The notes under the pieces are model-generated. The model saw only the letters and a program-made list of their open reading frames with translations, was not told the origin of the DNA and did not search any database. The position numbers and the translations under genes are program-made. Of a stretch of 64,000 nt of DNA, positions 46,903-58,890 are shown piece after piece. Within the stretch, counting starts at the first letter, position 1; every line of letters starts with the position of its first letter. The stretch is from Tenebrio molitor (taxonomy: Eukaryota; Arthropoda; Insecta; Coleoptera; Tenebrionidae): the NCBI RefSeq assembly GCF_963966145.1, contig NC_091053.1, positions 16,120,001-16,184,000 of the forward strand, written 5' to 3'.

Positions 46903-47011
46903 CATTTTGAAGCACCAGTGCGTGAAATCGACGTTAGTGCATCAGTGCGAATGCTTTTTGGATCATTTTGAAGCACTAGTGCGCGAAATCGACGTTCCAA
47001 AAAGCATTCGC
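46903..47011. repeat. Short direct and inverted repeat cluster
   Basis: CATTTTGAAGCACCAGTGCG is repeated 61 bp on with two changes, each followed by GAAATCGACGTT. GCGAATGCTTTTTGGA (46947) pairs with TCCAAAAAGCATTCGC (46996). Confidence 0.6.
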
Positions 47012-48160
47012 CTTTTTGAGCATTCTGAAAATAATTTGACTTGATAACAATAAACTGTGGTTTACAAAACGCTATTTCTCCAATTTGGATGATGAAAATT
47101 TCGAAAGAGTGAAAATAAATCGCTATTAGTTCGATTGACACTACGTACTTGGATGCGAGAAGACGCATTCGGCACATTCGCGCAAATGAAGCACTCGCTT
47201 CTTCGTCGCTTGTGCCTCAAATAATACGCTCATGCACGAAAAAATTATACGTTATCCCAAAATGTCTAAATAATTTTTATTTCCTTTTGATTCAAAGCAA
47301 GAACTTGCAAAAGTTTCTAGAAATTGTAAGTTCCTTTTGTTTTTGTGATTTTTTATCATAAATTATAATTATGTACGTTTAAATAAAAATACTTTCAAAC
47401 CGACTTATTTATTTTAATTGATTATTATTATTAACCGTTTGCGGGACACGGTAGCAAGATTTTTTTTTGTGTCCCTTTGGAAAAAAAGATTGTCGTTGAA
47501 AATATCGGGGCAGCCAAACCGATAATAAATTTATTCCAAGTAACAAAAGGGGTAAAAAGGGACGATGAAAGAAAATTTAAAAATAGGAGAACATATTTAT
47601 ATTATGTACATATTTTACATCATTTTAAGAGACTCGCAATTTTGTAGATAAACTTACTCGTATATTTCCATTGAGGTTTTAACTATAACTAGAGGTCGCC
47701 CAGTGGTCGAAATTCGACCGTTTTCATTAAATTGTTAAGTTTGAATGTTACTGAGGTTTTTTTTTATCAAAGAGTATACCTCTATAATTATCGCATATAA
47801 TTTTTTTGAATTTTGTTCTATTACGTCAGCTGCGAGCGTTTACAAATTGTACGTCATTATGCACTAATTTTCGAGTTATTTGAAAAATACGAACGATAGG
47901 AAAAATGAGGTATAGTTTGGTTGTGACATATTTAAAAAACAATAACGCGTTTTTTGACGTTTCGTTAGGTTTTTTATTGCTATACTGGCCAGGTTTCGCC
48001 AAGGCTACACAGTTAATTTGCCTATCTTTTTTAAATGATACATATAAAATTGAAATAAAAAATTAATACAAAAAATGAAATAAAGAACACGGGTTTCGTA
48101 TTTTTTTTACCTATATTTTTTATTGAAACAAAAAAACCGGGCGGTTAAAAAATAAAATGT
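47012..48160. other. AT-rich DNA without recognised genes
   Basis: No supported coding frame or repeat. It probably includes decayed flanks of the Helitron remnant that follows. Confidence 0.35.
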
Positions 48161-48176
48161 CCATTGAACTTAAAAT

Positions 48177-48542
48177 AAAATTTCATCGTTTGCTAAATGC
48201 CCTTGGCCGTTATATTCGGAAATATAAAATCTCAAACCATTGAATGATGTTCGAACGCTACTTGCTGCGACGTACAATTGAAAACTGGCTGCCTCAATAA
48301 GACTTATTTATTATCATCGCAAATGCAGTTATAATTGGAAATTGACTTCTTTGAAAATTAAATGGTAAAATAGTACCTGAATATGTTAAATTTATACGTG
48401 GAATCAAAATTCTCTTATTGCGTTCGGTTCCAGTTAAAATTTCGCAATCAATAGCATTGCGATGCATAAACTTGATGCGTTTTCTTGTTCCATAGACTAA
48501 TGCTTCCTTTGTATTTAAGTTTCTGATCGGTAAAACGTGCAA
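48177..48542 (-). pseudogene. Decayed Helitron (PIF1-like) helicase C-terminus
   Basis: The minus strand from 48542 reads LPIRNLNTKEALVYGTR, CEILTGTERNKRILIPRI, then LPFNFQRSQFP and AFAMIINKS, the order of the last motifs of PIF1/Helitron helicases. The next expected block, QLYVAASSVRT...LRFYI, appears about 25 bp further on in another frame and ends at a stop near 48177. So the fragment is frameshifted or deleted between the two blocks. No upstream Rep domain or Helitron end was found. Confidence 0.65.
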
Positions 48543-48761
48543 TTAACTTTCAATACTAACTTATGTGGTGGTAAACCACTAATAGTCAAAGAATTTTGTA
48601 TTTTACTCCGAAGAGTTTTTTTTTATGAATAATCGAAATAAACTCCCTCTTGGAGTGAATTTCACTGCGGGGGGATTAAATCAATTACAAATCACCCACT
48701 CCGCATTCGCTCCAAATTCACTCTGCATTTACTCCGCTAATTTTTTACAGTGTATGACGTA

Positions 48762-49402
48762 ATACACAGGTGTCCCGGAAAAAGAATTTGAGTCCATAAC
48801 TCCTTTATTTATCGGGGGATTTTAATTATTTATACACCAAATTAAATGGTCCTAAATAGGCTACAAAAAGCCCTAATAAATTCACATATAGGTCCAAGGG
48901 CTAAACTGTCAAAATATTTTTTTTCAAATGCGAACACATAATTTTTTTAACACTTCTGATAGGGATTTTTTATTCTAAAAAGAAGTGTACACTTACTTAC
49001 CCAAAAACCAAAAAAAAGCTAAAAAACGCTACTATCGTCGATGCTTAAACTGCGTTCTGTAACGCAATGAATTTTGATAGCTTCTCGCTTGGTGCTCGTC
49101 ATTTGTTTGAAAATATAGTGTTATTTAAAAAAAAAAAATTCTTATATCCGGTTACACATGTCATACATTGTTGTTTTCAGAATAAAAATCTCTATCAGAA
49201 TTAGTAAAAAAAAGTATGTGTCCGTATTTGAAAAAAATATTTTGACAGTTTAACCTTGAAGCACTTTGGGTTTTACGTGAATTTAGTACGCCATTTTATA
49301 GCTTATACACAACCATTTAATTTGGTGTATAGATAATTAAAATCGTCCGATAAATAAGGGAGCTATGGATTTGTCTCTTTTTTTGGGAATGCCCTGTATA
49401 TT
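48762..49402. mobile_element. Foldback element, approx. 640 bp
   Basis: The arms are imperfect over about 230 bp each (TACACCAAATTAAATGGTCC near 48832 against ACCATTTAATTTGGTGTATA near 49314). The ends TACACAGGTGTCCCGG and TTGGGAATGCCCTGTATA relate to the ATACAGGGTGTCCC family. Confidence 0.75.
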
Positions 49403-49525
49403 ATATATAAATTTTATCTTGCTGCACTCCTTCTCCACATAAACTTTAACTATGCCAAATCTCACAACCCTCCGTGCGGGCAATTTGCTTAAAAAGAGGT
49501 ACAAAGGTTTTCCTTCACGTATTAA

Positions 49526-49928
49526 TACGGTGTGGAATAAAATGATTTACATCTAGTTACCTTTGCATTACCTTTGTAAAAATACAAAATGCCGCTCTAC
49601 AAAAAAAAAAGAAAGCCTAACCTCAAAATATATATCCAAATTCCAAATGTGATTTATTCCGAAGGGATGATATGAATGCAAAGTTGAGATTGAAATTAAA
49701 AAGGAGCCAACAAAAGCAAGTTACAGCTAATGTTGAAAGTGGTCACCAACGTTTGTTAGGTAATTCAATTTAGTAAATTGTAACAATTGTCAATTCGATT
49801 GATGACATTTATTGTCAGAACTAATAGTTCGGGACATCGAAAAAAAAAAGTAGAGCGGTACAGGAAAATTTACATGTGCCAAAAATTCCAAAGATAACTA
49901 GATGTAAATCATTTTATTCCACACTGTA
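49526..49928. mobile_element. MITE with approx. 40-bp inverted repeats
   Basis: GTGTGGAATAAAATGATTTA at the left against TAAATCATTTTATTCCACAC at the right. The arms continue through CATCTAGTTA. About 320 bp between. Confidence 0.8.
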
Positions 49929-50039
49929 CATATATAGATATAGATTACAAACCCTTTATATTTCCCAAATATAATTTTCCTGACATTATGTTTTGGAATC
50001 TTTTTTTATTTTAAAGTTATAATAATGGCAACATAGAAA

Positions 50040-50204
50040 AACTATTGTATTACCTACACTCGTTTTATAAGTCATTTTCTCGCACTTGTTCGCTGCGCTC
50101 GTCGTGCTCTAAAAAATGCGTGCGACAAAATGGTTTCTTATAAAACTTGTATAATAAATTATTAATAAATTACTATCGTAGAGAATATTATGTGAATTTT
50201 TATA
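50040..50204 (+). repeat. Repeat family R3, left half, split by insertion
   Basis: TGCTCTAAAAAATGCGTG and GAGAATATTATGTGAATTTT match 63440-63576. The right half resumes at 53961. Confidence 0.75.
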
Positions 50205-50540
50205 TCGTGCGTTCAAATGAAACCCTGGACTGGGAAGGCGTTGGAAACTGTCAATTGTTGTGCTTTTTTAAAGCACATATTGACAGCTAATTTAAAATTT
50301 AGAGCCAAAATAATCTTTCTTTTTTTTTTCTTTGCAATGTTTTAGAATTTTTATTCTCGAAGCAAATATCTTAGGGCACCCTTTGCTGAAAACAAACATG
50401 TTGAATTATGTGCCGATTAAACATAAGCAAATGTCATTCGTGTCAAACGGTGGGAAATTCAAACTTTACACTGACTGTTCTAAACGGTTTAATTTTTCCA
50501 ACGCCTATAGACGAGCGGATAACCACTAAAATCGTTCACC

Positions 50541-51110
50541 AACCCAATCTTCGCGTAGAACTAAATGAGTGATACCTCAAAATGTTCGTCTTGAAGTGCT
50601 TAATATATATCCAAAGTTACGACATCGGCCATTGGTCCTGACAAAAGTTATTGGTAGTAAACGAAAAAAAATATTTTTTTTTTCTAAAAAGTTTAATTAA
50701 TTACCTACCTCGCTCTCGCTACAGTTATTGAGATGTTTTTAACACTATTATTTAGTATAGAATGTCTACTTTCCAACGATATACAAAAATGTATGTTAAT
50801 TCAATTCTAACCGACTCTAATTAATTATAATAAAGACAGGGAGTATGTCGCATAAAATCGATTCAGTTAAAGTGCACTATTTTTGTTTAATAACTTTTTT
50901 ATAAGATCGAAATCTGCAAATCGGTACACGTGACAAGAAGCAGAATTTTATAAGGAATATTTCATTCGCTTATGTTATCTACTGATTTTGATAAATAAAG
51001 ACAGGGGAGCGAAAAAACGGAAGCAACTACACTGGACTCCGCATATATACCCCTCACCGCACTACCCGCGTTGAAGCCCACATTGTTTAGGAATTACTTG
51101 TAGGGCGTGG
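50541..51110. repeat. 570-bp inverted repeat, left arm
   Basis: From AACCCAATCTTCGCGTAGAA to ACTTGTAGGGCGTGG. Nearly identical in reverse to 53315-53884, implying a young element or gene-conversion-maintained arms. Confidence 0.85.
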
Positions 51111-51244
51111 ATTCTTTTATTATTCTTTTGAAAAGACATTTTATTTTTCAATTTTAGCATTTGATGAAACTTGTAATATACCTATAGTTTTTTTTTGTTT
51201 AGTTTGTGCAACATACATTTAATCCCTTCTTTGACACACAGACA

Positions 51245-51445
51245 TTTTGAAGAATCGCATTTTTTTTTCAGTGCAGAGCAAATCTAGGAGTTCTCTCAAA
51301 TCATAGGGAAATGGTGCTTGAGTCGCAGTAATCGGTGAAAGTATTCCGTTTTTAATGTCCCATCCATATTGAAAAACATCTAATTTGTCGACCATAAAAA
51401 CGTGACTGTTGATCCATAGGTAACACTGATAATAAGATCTACATA
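51245..51445 (-). pseudogene. Decayed transposon-associated coding fragment
   Basis: The minus strand reads RSYYQCYLWINSHVFMVDK, then YGWDIKNGILSPIT, then APFPYDLRELLDLLC. The arrangement (RxYxQ...W, W-G-W-x-x-x-x-G-x-L-x-P, then AP..LL) recalls a Cys-rich, CXC-ended protein type often found in insect repeats, but I am not certain. Stops follow. Confidence 0.3.
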
Positions 51446-52272
51446 AAAAAATTTAAATTGTAAGAATACTTTAGAAAATCTAATAGAGAATTCAACGAAC
51501 GTGTCAAGAACCAATGAACGTTAAGAACTGGACTGAATAACAGCCAATTACGAGCGAGCTTTTTTGATTATTCTGTAGGTACAAAATAAATAGGCGATTA
51601 TTCTGCATCTAACTCTTCAATTGTCACCGAATCAACAAATTCGCTTTTGACAGTTTAAATTTGTTATTATAAAAATTGCAAAAATGGAAGCAAATAGATG
51701 GTACTGCTAATACGTAATGTTATAAATACCTATATATGTTAATGTTGATAAATACCGTTTCGTAAATGTCTGTGGTTGTGGTTTGTTAAATTCTCATGTA
51801 AAATACAACTCTTGACACGAGTTGCTATGATTTTGGAAATATAACGAGTGCGAAGCGAAGCGTAGCACGAGTTGTATTTCCAAATATCATAGCAACTCGT
51901 AAAATTCAGTCGAAATATAATCGGCAATGTCCATGTCACTCGTTATATTACTACTGATAATACCTTAAAATATGTTGATAAAATGCAATTCACTAGCTGG
52001 TTTTTTGGTATTCATAGTTAATTTTATTCTACTTTTGTCAATTGAATCTTTTGTTTTCGCAATCATATAATTTATTTATGAATTTTCTCACCAGTTGTAA
52101 AGAATCATCAACAGAACATTTTCCAAACTCAGATAAGTTACATTTTTCTGACTATTCCATTCACCTGTCATTTGTTAAAAATGGACCAATAAAAACACAA
52201 TTTTACACATTTGTTACAATGGTTTCAAAAAATTGGACCGAATATTCCCACTCGTGGAAATTGTATCGGTAA

Positions 52273-53046
52273 TATAGTCCATTTTTTAATTATAGTCCGA
52301 TGTATGAATTAAAAAGCAGAACAACTGTCATATTGCTATCTCTTTTCAACATAATGTAAACAAACTATTGAATTCTTGTACGTATTGTATTAAGCGTGTC
52401 CCACTATGCATCTCGCTTTAGCATGTGCGATTAGAGCAAGACGCGAATTGTACGTTTATTCCACTAGCGACGTCAAATTTTTAGGTTACGTTTTAACCAC
52501 GTTATTTGTGATAATTTTGTTTAATTTTGTTTGAAATGTCCTCCGTATGATGCCAACGAAAAGCATGTGGACAGATCCTTTTACAGAATTTGTAAATTGC
52601 AAAAATAATATTGGAATTGCGCGGAAACTTGCAAGACTGGAAGTTAACAGGTAAGGGGGTAAACTAATTCATAGAGAGTTGTTTTGTGTTCATGGCGTTG
52701 CCGAAACAAAATCTAGGAAGAAAGAAAGACAGTCTAAACGTGGTTGTTTAGTGCTGTTTTCAACAATTTTTAATATATCTGACCTATTAGTTGATATGTA
52801 AATAGTTATCAAAAGCGTTCTGAAGGGAGAGGTTTTTTGAAAGATAAAATTAAAACGGAGGAATGAATTTGCAGAAATACCAAGAAAGCACGAAAGAACA
52901 CAATATCTGTACCATGTTGCTTAAATAAATTTTCAAATATTGGTAGAACCATGCACTGCTGTCAAATGTCGAAAGCAGACGCAGGTCATGTCGACTTCTT
53001 GATTCGGACTAAGCTCATCGGACTATAATAAAAAAATGGACTATAC
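52273..53046. mobile_element. 774-bp element with 30-bp inverted repeats
   Basis: TATAGTCCATTTTTTAATTA at the left. The inverse at the right ends AAAAAAATGGACTATA, with one mismatch in 30. The interior has only short open frames. Confidence 0.8.
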
Positions 53047-53314
53047 CACTAGTGATCGCAGCGATAATTTTTAACAAATGAATGCAGCCTTGAGAATTGT
53101 CTTTTTTGTGTTGTTGGAAACATTTTCTTCGATTTCTGCGTTAATTTCTTCTTCCGATTTGCTGCCAAATTGGTTCATGGACTAGTCTTCCGAATAAAAC
53201 TCGTAGTCCAAATTATGTAGACTATTTTTCAAACTGGTTTCACTCATTCAATTGTTTTTGCGAATCTCACTCGTGCTGACGCACTCGTGGATTCATTCCC
53301 AAGCACAATTGAAC

Positions 53315-53884
53315 CCACGCCCTACAAGTAATTCCTAAACAATGTGGGCTTCAACGCGGGTAGTGCGGTGAGGGGTATACATGCGGAGTCCAGTGTAGTT
53401 GCTTCCGTTTTTTCGCTCCCCTGTCTTTATTTATCAAAATAAGTAGATAACATAAGCGAATGAAATATTCCTTATAAAATTCTGCTTCTTGTCACGTGTA
53501 CCGATTTGCAGATTTCGATCTTATAAAAAAGTTATTAAACAAAAACGATGCACTTTAACTGAATCGATTTTATGCGACATACTCCCTGTCTTTATTATAA
53601 TTAATTAGAGTCGGTTAGAATTAAATTAACATACATTTTTGTATATCGTTGGAAAGTAGACATTCTATACTAAATAATAGTGTTAAAAACATCTCAATAA
53701 CTGTAGCGAGAGCGAGGTAGGTAATTAATTAAACTTTTTAGAAAAAAAAAATATTTTTTTTCGTTTACTACCAATAACTTTTGTCAGGACCAATGGCCGA
53801 TGTCGTAACTTTGGATATATATTAAGCACTTCAAGACGAACATTTTGAGGTATCACTCATTTAGTTCTACGCCAAGATTGGGTT
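53315..53884. repeat. 570-bp inverted repeat, right arm
   Basis: Reverse complement of 50541-51110, same length, with few differences (for example CGCCAAGATTGGG against CCCAATCTTCGCG). Confidence 0.85.
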
Positions 53885-53960
53885 ACTCCAAAACTAAGCG
53901 TCTTTTATTCGAGCTCCCGCTCCACTACTATTCAGCCTAGGATTTCATTTGAACACGCGA

Positions 53961-54310
53961 TACAATAGAACGTCTCTCACGTCTCAACTATAACAGCTGT
54001 AATACGACGAAAAATGCGTACTCTGCAAGAATGTTTCGGAAAAATTTTGCTCTATCTGGCGTAGTTTTCGATACAAAGAAACACAGAATTTGTTATTTGA
54101 TTCTATTATTGTTGCTTTTTGCAGTTTTTGTCAAGTTACCTTTGCGTTTTTAAAGTTAAACAGTCTGTTTGACAATTAGTAGGCGTTGAGTGACAAAAAG
54201 GTCCAAAAATATTCCTCATCAGCATTGATTATCTAATTTCTTGATCGTAACAGCACGAGTACCGTTATAATCTATAAAGCTTGTTAAATCGTAGTGTCCA
54301 TAGCGACCAA
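53961..54310 (+). repeat. Repeat family R3, right half
   Basis: GAACGTCTCTCACGTCTCAA through ATCGTAGTGTCCATAGCGAC matches 63579-63950. It is contiguous with 50204 once the insertion is removed. Confidence 0.75.
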
Positions 54311-54632
54311 CAGGGATTCGGTAACTTAATCTTATTGTGCCGTTACGAATCGAGAGATAAATCAAAATTGTGTTCATTTTTTATGAGGGTCAAAATATTT
54401 TTATAAGCTAAAAAATATTTGGTCATACGATACAAATAGTTTTCCGTCGAAAGTGACCTGGTTTCCTATGTACAATAAATTCACTAAATAAATAAGTAGT
54501 AATTTAACCCGTTCGATTTCTGTCAAAAAAGTAAATAACACCAATCTTCTTTTAATCACCTAATAAGCTATTGACAAATTGGTTTATTCTTACGTTTTGG
54601 AATTTATTCCAGCAGTTGAGAACCTCACCAAG

Positions 54633-56809
54633 ATGTGCAACAAACCATCTCCCTACAGAGGTAAATTTTCCAAATTTGCATCATCTTTAGTAATTTCTTA
54701 ATTTCAGAGGATAGAGATGAATGCTTCGTTGTTATGAAGATTTTTTTGAAATTCGCTCACCACAAAATCACAAAAAATGTTAGTGTTTTGTGTCTGTTGT
54801 TTCAATTTCTTTTCTACCTTCTGCATTTGTGCTACATGATTTTTAAATTTAATCAAGATTTGGTGATCAGGTACTCCTGCACGACGGCCTTGACTCTTTA
54901 CGTAAGTACTGTAAAGAATTATCGAACAATTTAATATTTCCTTTTTGTTGTGAAGATTTTGTACACGACAATGTTCCTCTACACTTACAACAACCAAGAT
55001 CTTCAAAACCAATTTCAAGAGTTTGCTTGGTCTCTCGACAGTGCAGGCGCCGAGGTGAAAGCCACCATCTTGGAAAGATCAACGAAAACAAACAGAATTT
55101 GCTATTTGATCATCCTGTTGTTGGGTCTTACAGTTGTGATCCTTTGGCCCGTGTGGGATGATGAAAACGAACTTTTTCTCTACACTCAAGTTTTTGAGTA
55201 TTTTTTTGGGAAATGGTCGCAAATACCGTCCAATATTTATTTTGCAACTTATTCAGTCGTGTGTTACGGAAGTTTTCAACTGTCGTTTCTAGAGTTGTAC
55301 ATCATTCTCCAACTGCAAGTGCAAATTGTTCTCCTCAACCAAAAAATTATGCAAATTGGGAATAAATTTAGACGTTTGGATGACTGGGACAAAACGTACA
55401 GTGTTCAGTATCAAAAGGAAATAAGCGAAGGTTTGCAGATCGCTATTGAACAGCATTGTGCAATCAAAAAGTACGAAAGTAAAGGTGTTTTTTTTTTTAA
55501 TTTGGCGTCAAAGTTGGCGTTGAAGAGTCGATTGTGAACGCACCACCGGATTACAACTCTTGATCAGCTGTTTAAATCTAACCTAATTTTTTGAAAAATC
55601 TGTGTTTTTTTTAAGGCGGGTGGTTTGTTCACAATCGATTCTTCAACGCCAACTTTTATTATACGTTATACAAATGAATATTTCTTTTGCGTGCGTGGCT
55701 GCATTTAAACTGATCGAAAAAAGTTAGGGATATTGATATTATAATTTATAACGTATCCCAAGAAGAGTAAAAGTTTGACATATTAAGTCAAAACTCATTA
55801 TATGTGTGAAAACGTTTATTAAAAAAACATTTCAATAATTCTCCTTAAAAAAAACTTACTGATGCATTTTGATAACTTAAATATTTAGCAATATCCCCAA
55901 CTTTTTTCGATGAGTTTATTTGAGTAGGTAGTTGATTATTTTGCCATTTTTGTAAATTTTGTATTGCTTGGAAATTTCTGTTGCTTCTTCGCAAGCAGTG
56001 CATCATTGCTTTCCATTTAAATGCTTCAACCTATGTAATTCCCGACATAACAGGTGGCATGGCATTCAGGCCGGATCCATTTATCATTACGGATATTACC
56101 TACTTACTATCAAAATAGTAACTTGCAACGTCTTCTTGCTCCGTGTTCAAAACAAAACAATATGGCAAGAATATGATAACACCGCTTTTTCAATTTCATT
56201 AATTGAATTTCAATTATTATTATCGTTCTTTACAGATTCGTGAAAACTTTTAACAAGGATATACAAATAGCAATGCCAGTTATATTTTTACTTGGGGGAC
56301 TTTGTACTATCACTACATATTTCTTTATTTTGAACGTAAGGAGAGACACTTGCCAATTTCTGTTCGTTCACTTCGTTTTTCAGAATTTTTTTCCCTCCTC
56401 CGGCATTTTAAAAGTTCGCATTGTTTTTGTTTTACTAACGAACATTACCATGTCCGTAATGTTCGCCAAAACCGGCCAAGGAATAGTCGATGAGGTATAA
56501 GATAATATCCCAATTTACGATGATGCCATCACAACTGATTTTGCAGAGCGATCAAATTTTCGACGTCCTTGTTTCTTGTCCGTGGTACAATTGGAATTTA
56601 AAAAACAGGAAGACGCTCTTGATTTGTATGGCAAATTCGATAAATCCACTGAGTTTTTGTTTCGCTGGAATGACACTCGATTACAAATTGCCTGTCACTG
56701 TAAGTGGTGCCCCATGCGCTGTTAAAGCACTCTGTATTATGTTTTGTAGGTGGCGAGATTTTCCTTTTCCTACGCGTTGGGTTTGTTCCAGCTGAATAAT
56801 GCAAAATAA
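54633..56809 (+). CDS. Insect odorant receptor (7tm_6 family)
   Basis: Seven exons in consistent phase: 54633-54660, 54708-54901, 54956-55470, 56236-56335, 56384-56494, 56547-56699, 56750-56809; 386 aa, the normal length. It is hydrophobic throughout with about seven membrane segments. The C-terminal half has the family's most conserved parts: TM6/7 with AKTGQGIVDES, then CPWYNWNLKNRKTLLI, NPLSFCFAGMTLDYKL and a final exon FSYALGLFQLN. Such receptors pair with Orco as ligand-gated cation channels in olfactory neuron dendrites, with an inverted topology. The donor GTACGA at 55471 was chosen over GTAAAG at 55479 because only it joins in phase to FVKTFNKDIQ. The 765-bp intron 3 holds a MITE copy; other introns are 47-54 bp. 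No stops or frameshifts, so likely functional. Confidence 0.88.
55504..55660. mobile_element. Palindromic MITE, family GGGTGTTCATTT, copy 3
   Basis: AAAGTTGGCGTTGAAGAGTC to GATTCTTCAACGCCAACTTT. Shares the core with 4001-4194 and 5088-5283 but lacks the outer termini. It lies in intron 3 of the odorant receptor, 34 bp after the donor. Confidence 0.75.
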
Positions 56810-57162
56810 TCGTACATCACTTTGAAGTTTTCAAACTAACTTTCTTTTATTTTGTGTAGCATATCTCAACTTTTTTTACATCAGTTTGTTGGGTTTTTTG
56901 TTAAATTGCATCATCTGATTTTTTTAAATTTAAACCACACAAAATTTCAAATTTTCGTTGATTTCGTCATTTATTCGCTTTATCCTTACTAACAGGTGAG
57001 CCAAGTTTCAAAGCCACACATTTTTCTGATTTTGTAATTATGCACTTACAACACGGTCAGATGACAATTGCCAAAAACTCTGCAACTTGCATCCCTTCTT
57101 CCATGTGAACACACAATCACTAATTATCCAATTGTACTTAGAAATAACATTATCTTTATAGA

Positions 57163-58163
57163 TACAGTTGCGGACAGAAAAAAGTTGGACAAGTCTTTTT
57201 CAGAAATTTATTTATGGAATAAATTCAGTAATTTCAAAACTAATGACATTTGTCAAAAACGCTGAAACAGGTCGATTTTTATTTCTCATGGTGCTTATTT
57301 TAAGTTGCTTCAGTTGTTCATGACGTCATCCATTTTTGAGTTATGACGTCATCACCATTTTTTTTAAATGACAACACTGACTTTTTTCTTCTTTTTCTGA
57401 TAGACCTTACTACTACCTAAACGACTAATGAAAAAAATTGGTACCTTAGATGACAATTTTTTTGAGAAAATGACAAATTCTACTTCAAGAATTTAATTTA
57501 ATTTTTAATGTAAAAATTTTAATTGACCTTAAACAGAAACAAACAAACATCTAAGGTTAACAATAAAATGTAACGCAAATATTGACATTATCCCCCGCCA
57601 ACTTTTGGCACTGTACACCGCGCTCAATAATGTCAGGGCTGATTTGTTCCATTTCAGCGCGAATTCATTGTCATAAATCTTCTAAATTGTTTGGTCTATT
57701 AAAGTAAACCCTCGATTTTAAATAACCACATAGAAAAAAAAATAAGTACATTAAAAATTAAATTAAATTTTTAAAATAAAATTTATTATTTTCTCAAAAA
57801 AATTGTTATGTAAGGTACCAATTTTTTTCATTCATTATTTAGGTAGTAGGAAGGTCTATCAGATAGAGAAGAAAAAAGTGGGGGTTGTCATTTAAAAAAA
57901 TTGGTGATGACGTCATAGCTCAAAAATGGATGACGTCATGAAGAAGTGAAGTAACTTAAAATAAGCACTATTAAAAACAAAAATTGACCTGTTTCAGCGT
58001 TTTCGGCAAATGTCATTAGTTTTGAAATTACTGAATTTATTCCATAAGTAATTTCCACACTGTATATTAAATAAATCAATATTTCAATAGTAACCATAGA
58101 GATAGTAAACAGACTTACATTAGCGAAAAAACATTGTGCTACTTTTTTCTGTCCGCAACTGTA
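57163..58163. mobile_element. Tc1/mariner-type element with long inverted arms
   Basis: Ends TACAGTTGCGGACAGAAAAA and TTTTTCTGTCCGCAACTGTA are exact inverses over 23 bp, with CAGT termini next to TA. The inverted similarity extends about 400 bp inward (GATGACGTCATCCATTTT-like blocks on both sides). Confidence 0.8.
57550..57725 (-). pseudogene. Tc1/mariner transposase C-terminal remnant
   Basis: The minus strand reads NRPNNLEDL, a stop, then IRAEMEQISPDIIERGVQ, typical of the end of Tc1/mariner transposases that find an H(C)QxxxGxHFE tail. The tail is not preserved. It lies centrally in the 57163-58163 element. Confidence 0.6.
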
Positions 58164-58169
58164 CATAAT

Positions 58170-58885
58170 TTATCAGCAGATGAACTACCGTGTGATCAAC
58201 AATTACTTAGATAAGAGGCGGCTGTGACTTTGACAGTGTCAGATTTTTCGTACAAGTATCACCATAAATAAATCAAATTTTATTTGTTTTAAGGCAAAAA
58301 TAGTTTTTACTTCAGAACATAAAAGATTCATCATTGAATTGAATTACTTTCGTAATAGTGATTTCAATAACGGAAAATGGACATACAACGCTGTTGCCTG
58401 TTTAACCGAGTTTCGGCAAAATTTTCTAAATTTAAATTGAAACAGGTATATGCAACAAAAAATACTTCCATGCATTCCAGGGTATCTGTGGACATACGTC
58501 CAAAATCTCAAGGCTACCTTGATCGAAATAATTATTGACCGCACGCCGCACGGTACATTTCTTCAATTTCTGTGTAATGAGGCACCAGAGGAAGATCTTG
58601 ATTGATCAATAATTTTCCGTCGCCTAAGTGACTCCTAATCAGATAAAAAGTTAGTTACGTTTATAATTCAGTCTTATAGATTTATTTTTTTGTCGAAATA
58701 GACCAACAGAAAAGTCATCAAGACATAACAGCGCTATTTACATCTTTCTCTTGCTGAGACTTCAATTTATGCATCAGAGTTAACATTCAAGGAGTCTTAA
58801 ATGCTTTTTGTAGTTGATGTAACTGTCTGTGCAATTATTTGCATCTTACTGAAAACCTATCACATTTAAAAATAATTATAATATA
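58170..58885. other. AT-rich DNA without recognised genes
   Basis: No supported coding frame or repeat is seen. Confidence 0.3.
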
Positions 58886-58890
58886 AATGT

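Larger units (their letters stand above)
50205..53960. mobile_element. 3756-bp composite transposon insertion with TA target duplication
   Basis: Ends TCGTGCGTTCAAATGAAACC and ATTTCATTTGAACACGCGA are inverted repeats. The flanks are TA on both sides, and the uninterrupted site exists at 63573-63576. Inside lies a 570-bp inverted pair (50541-51110 and 53315-53884), a decayed coding fragment (about 51250-51440), and a nested element (52273-53046). Confidence 0.75.

Noticed and set aside
52540..52660. Possible exon MMPTKSMWTDPFTEF ending at a GTAAGG donor inside the 774-bp element
   Set aside because: Only 35 codons, no partner exon found, no family match; left unannotated.
55932..56140. Possible extra odorant receptor exon (VDYFAIFVNFVLLG...)
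   Set aside because: It runs into a stop, needs a frameshift and is not needed: exons 55470 and 56236 join in phase and give the normal receptor length.
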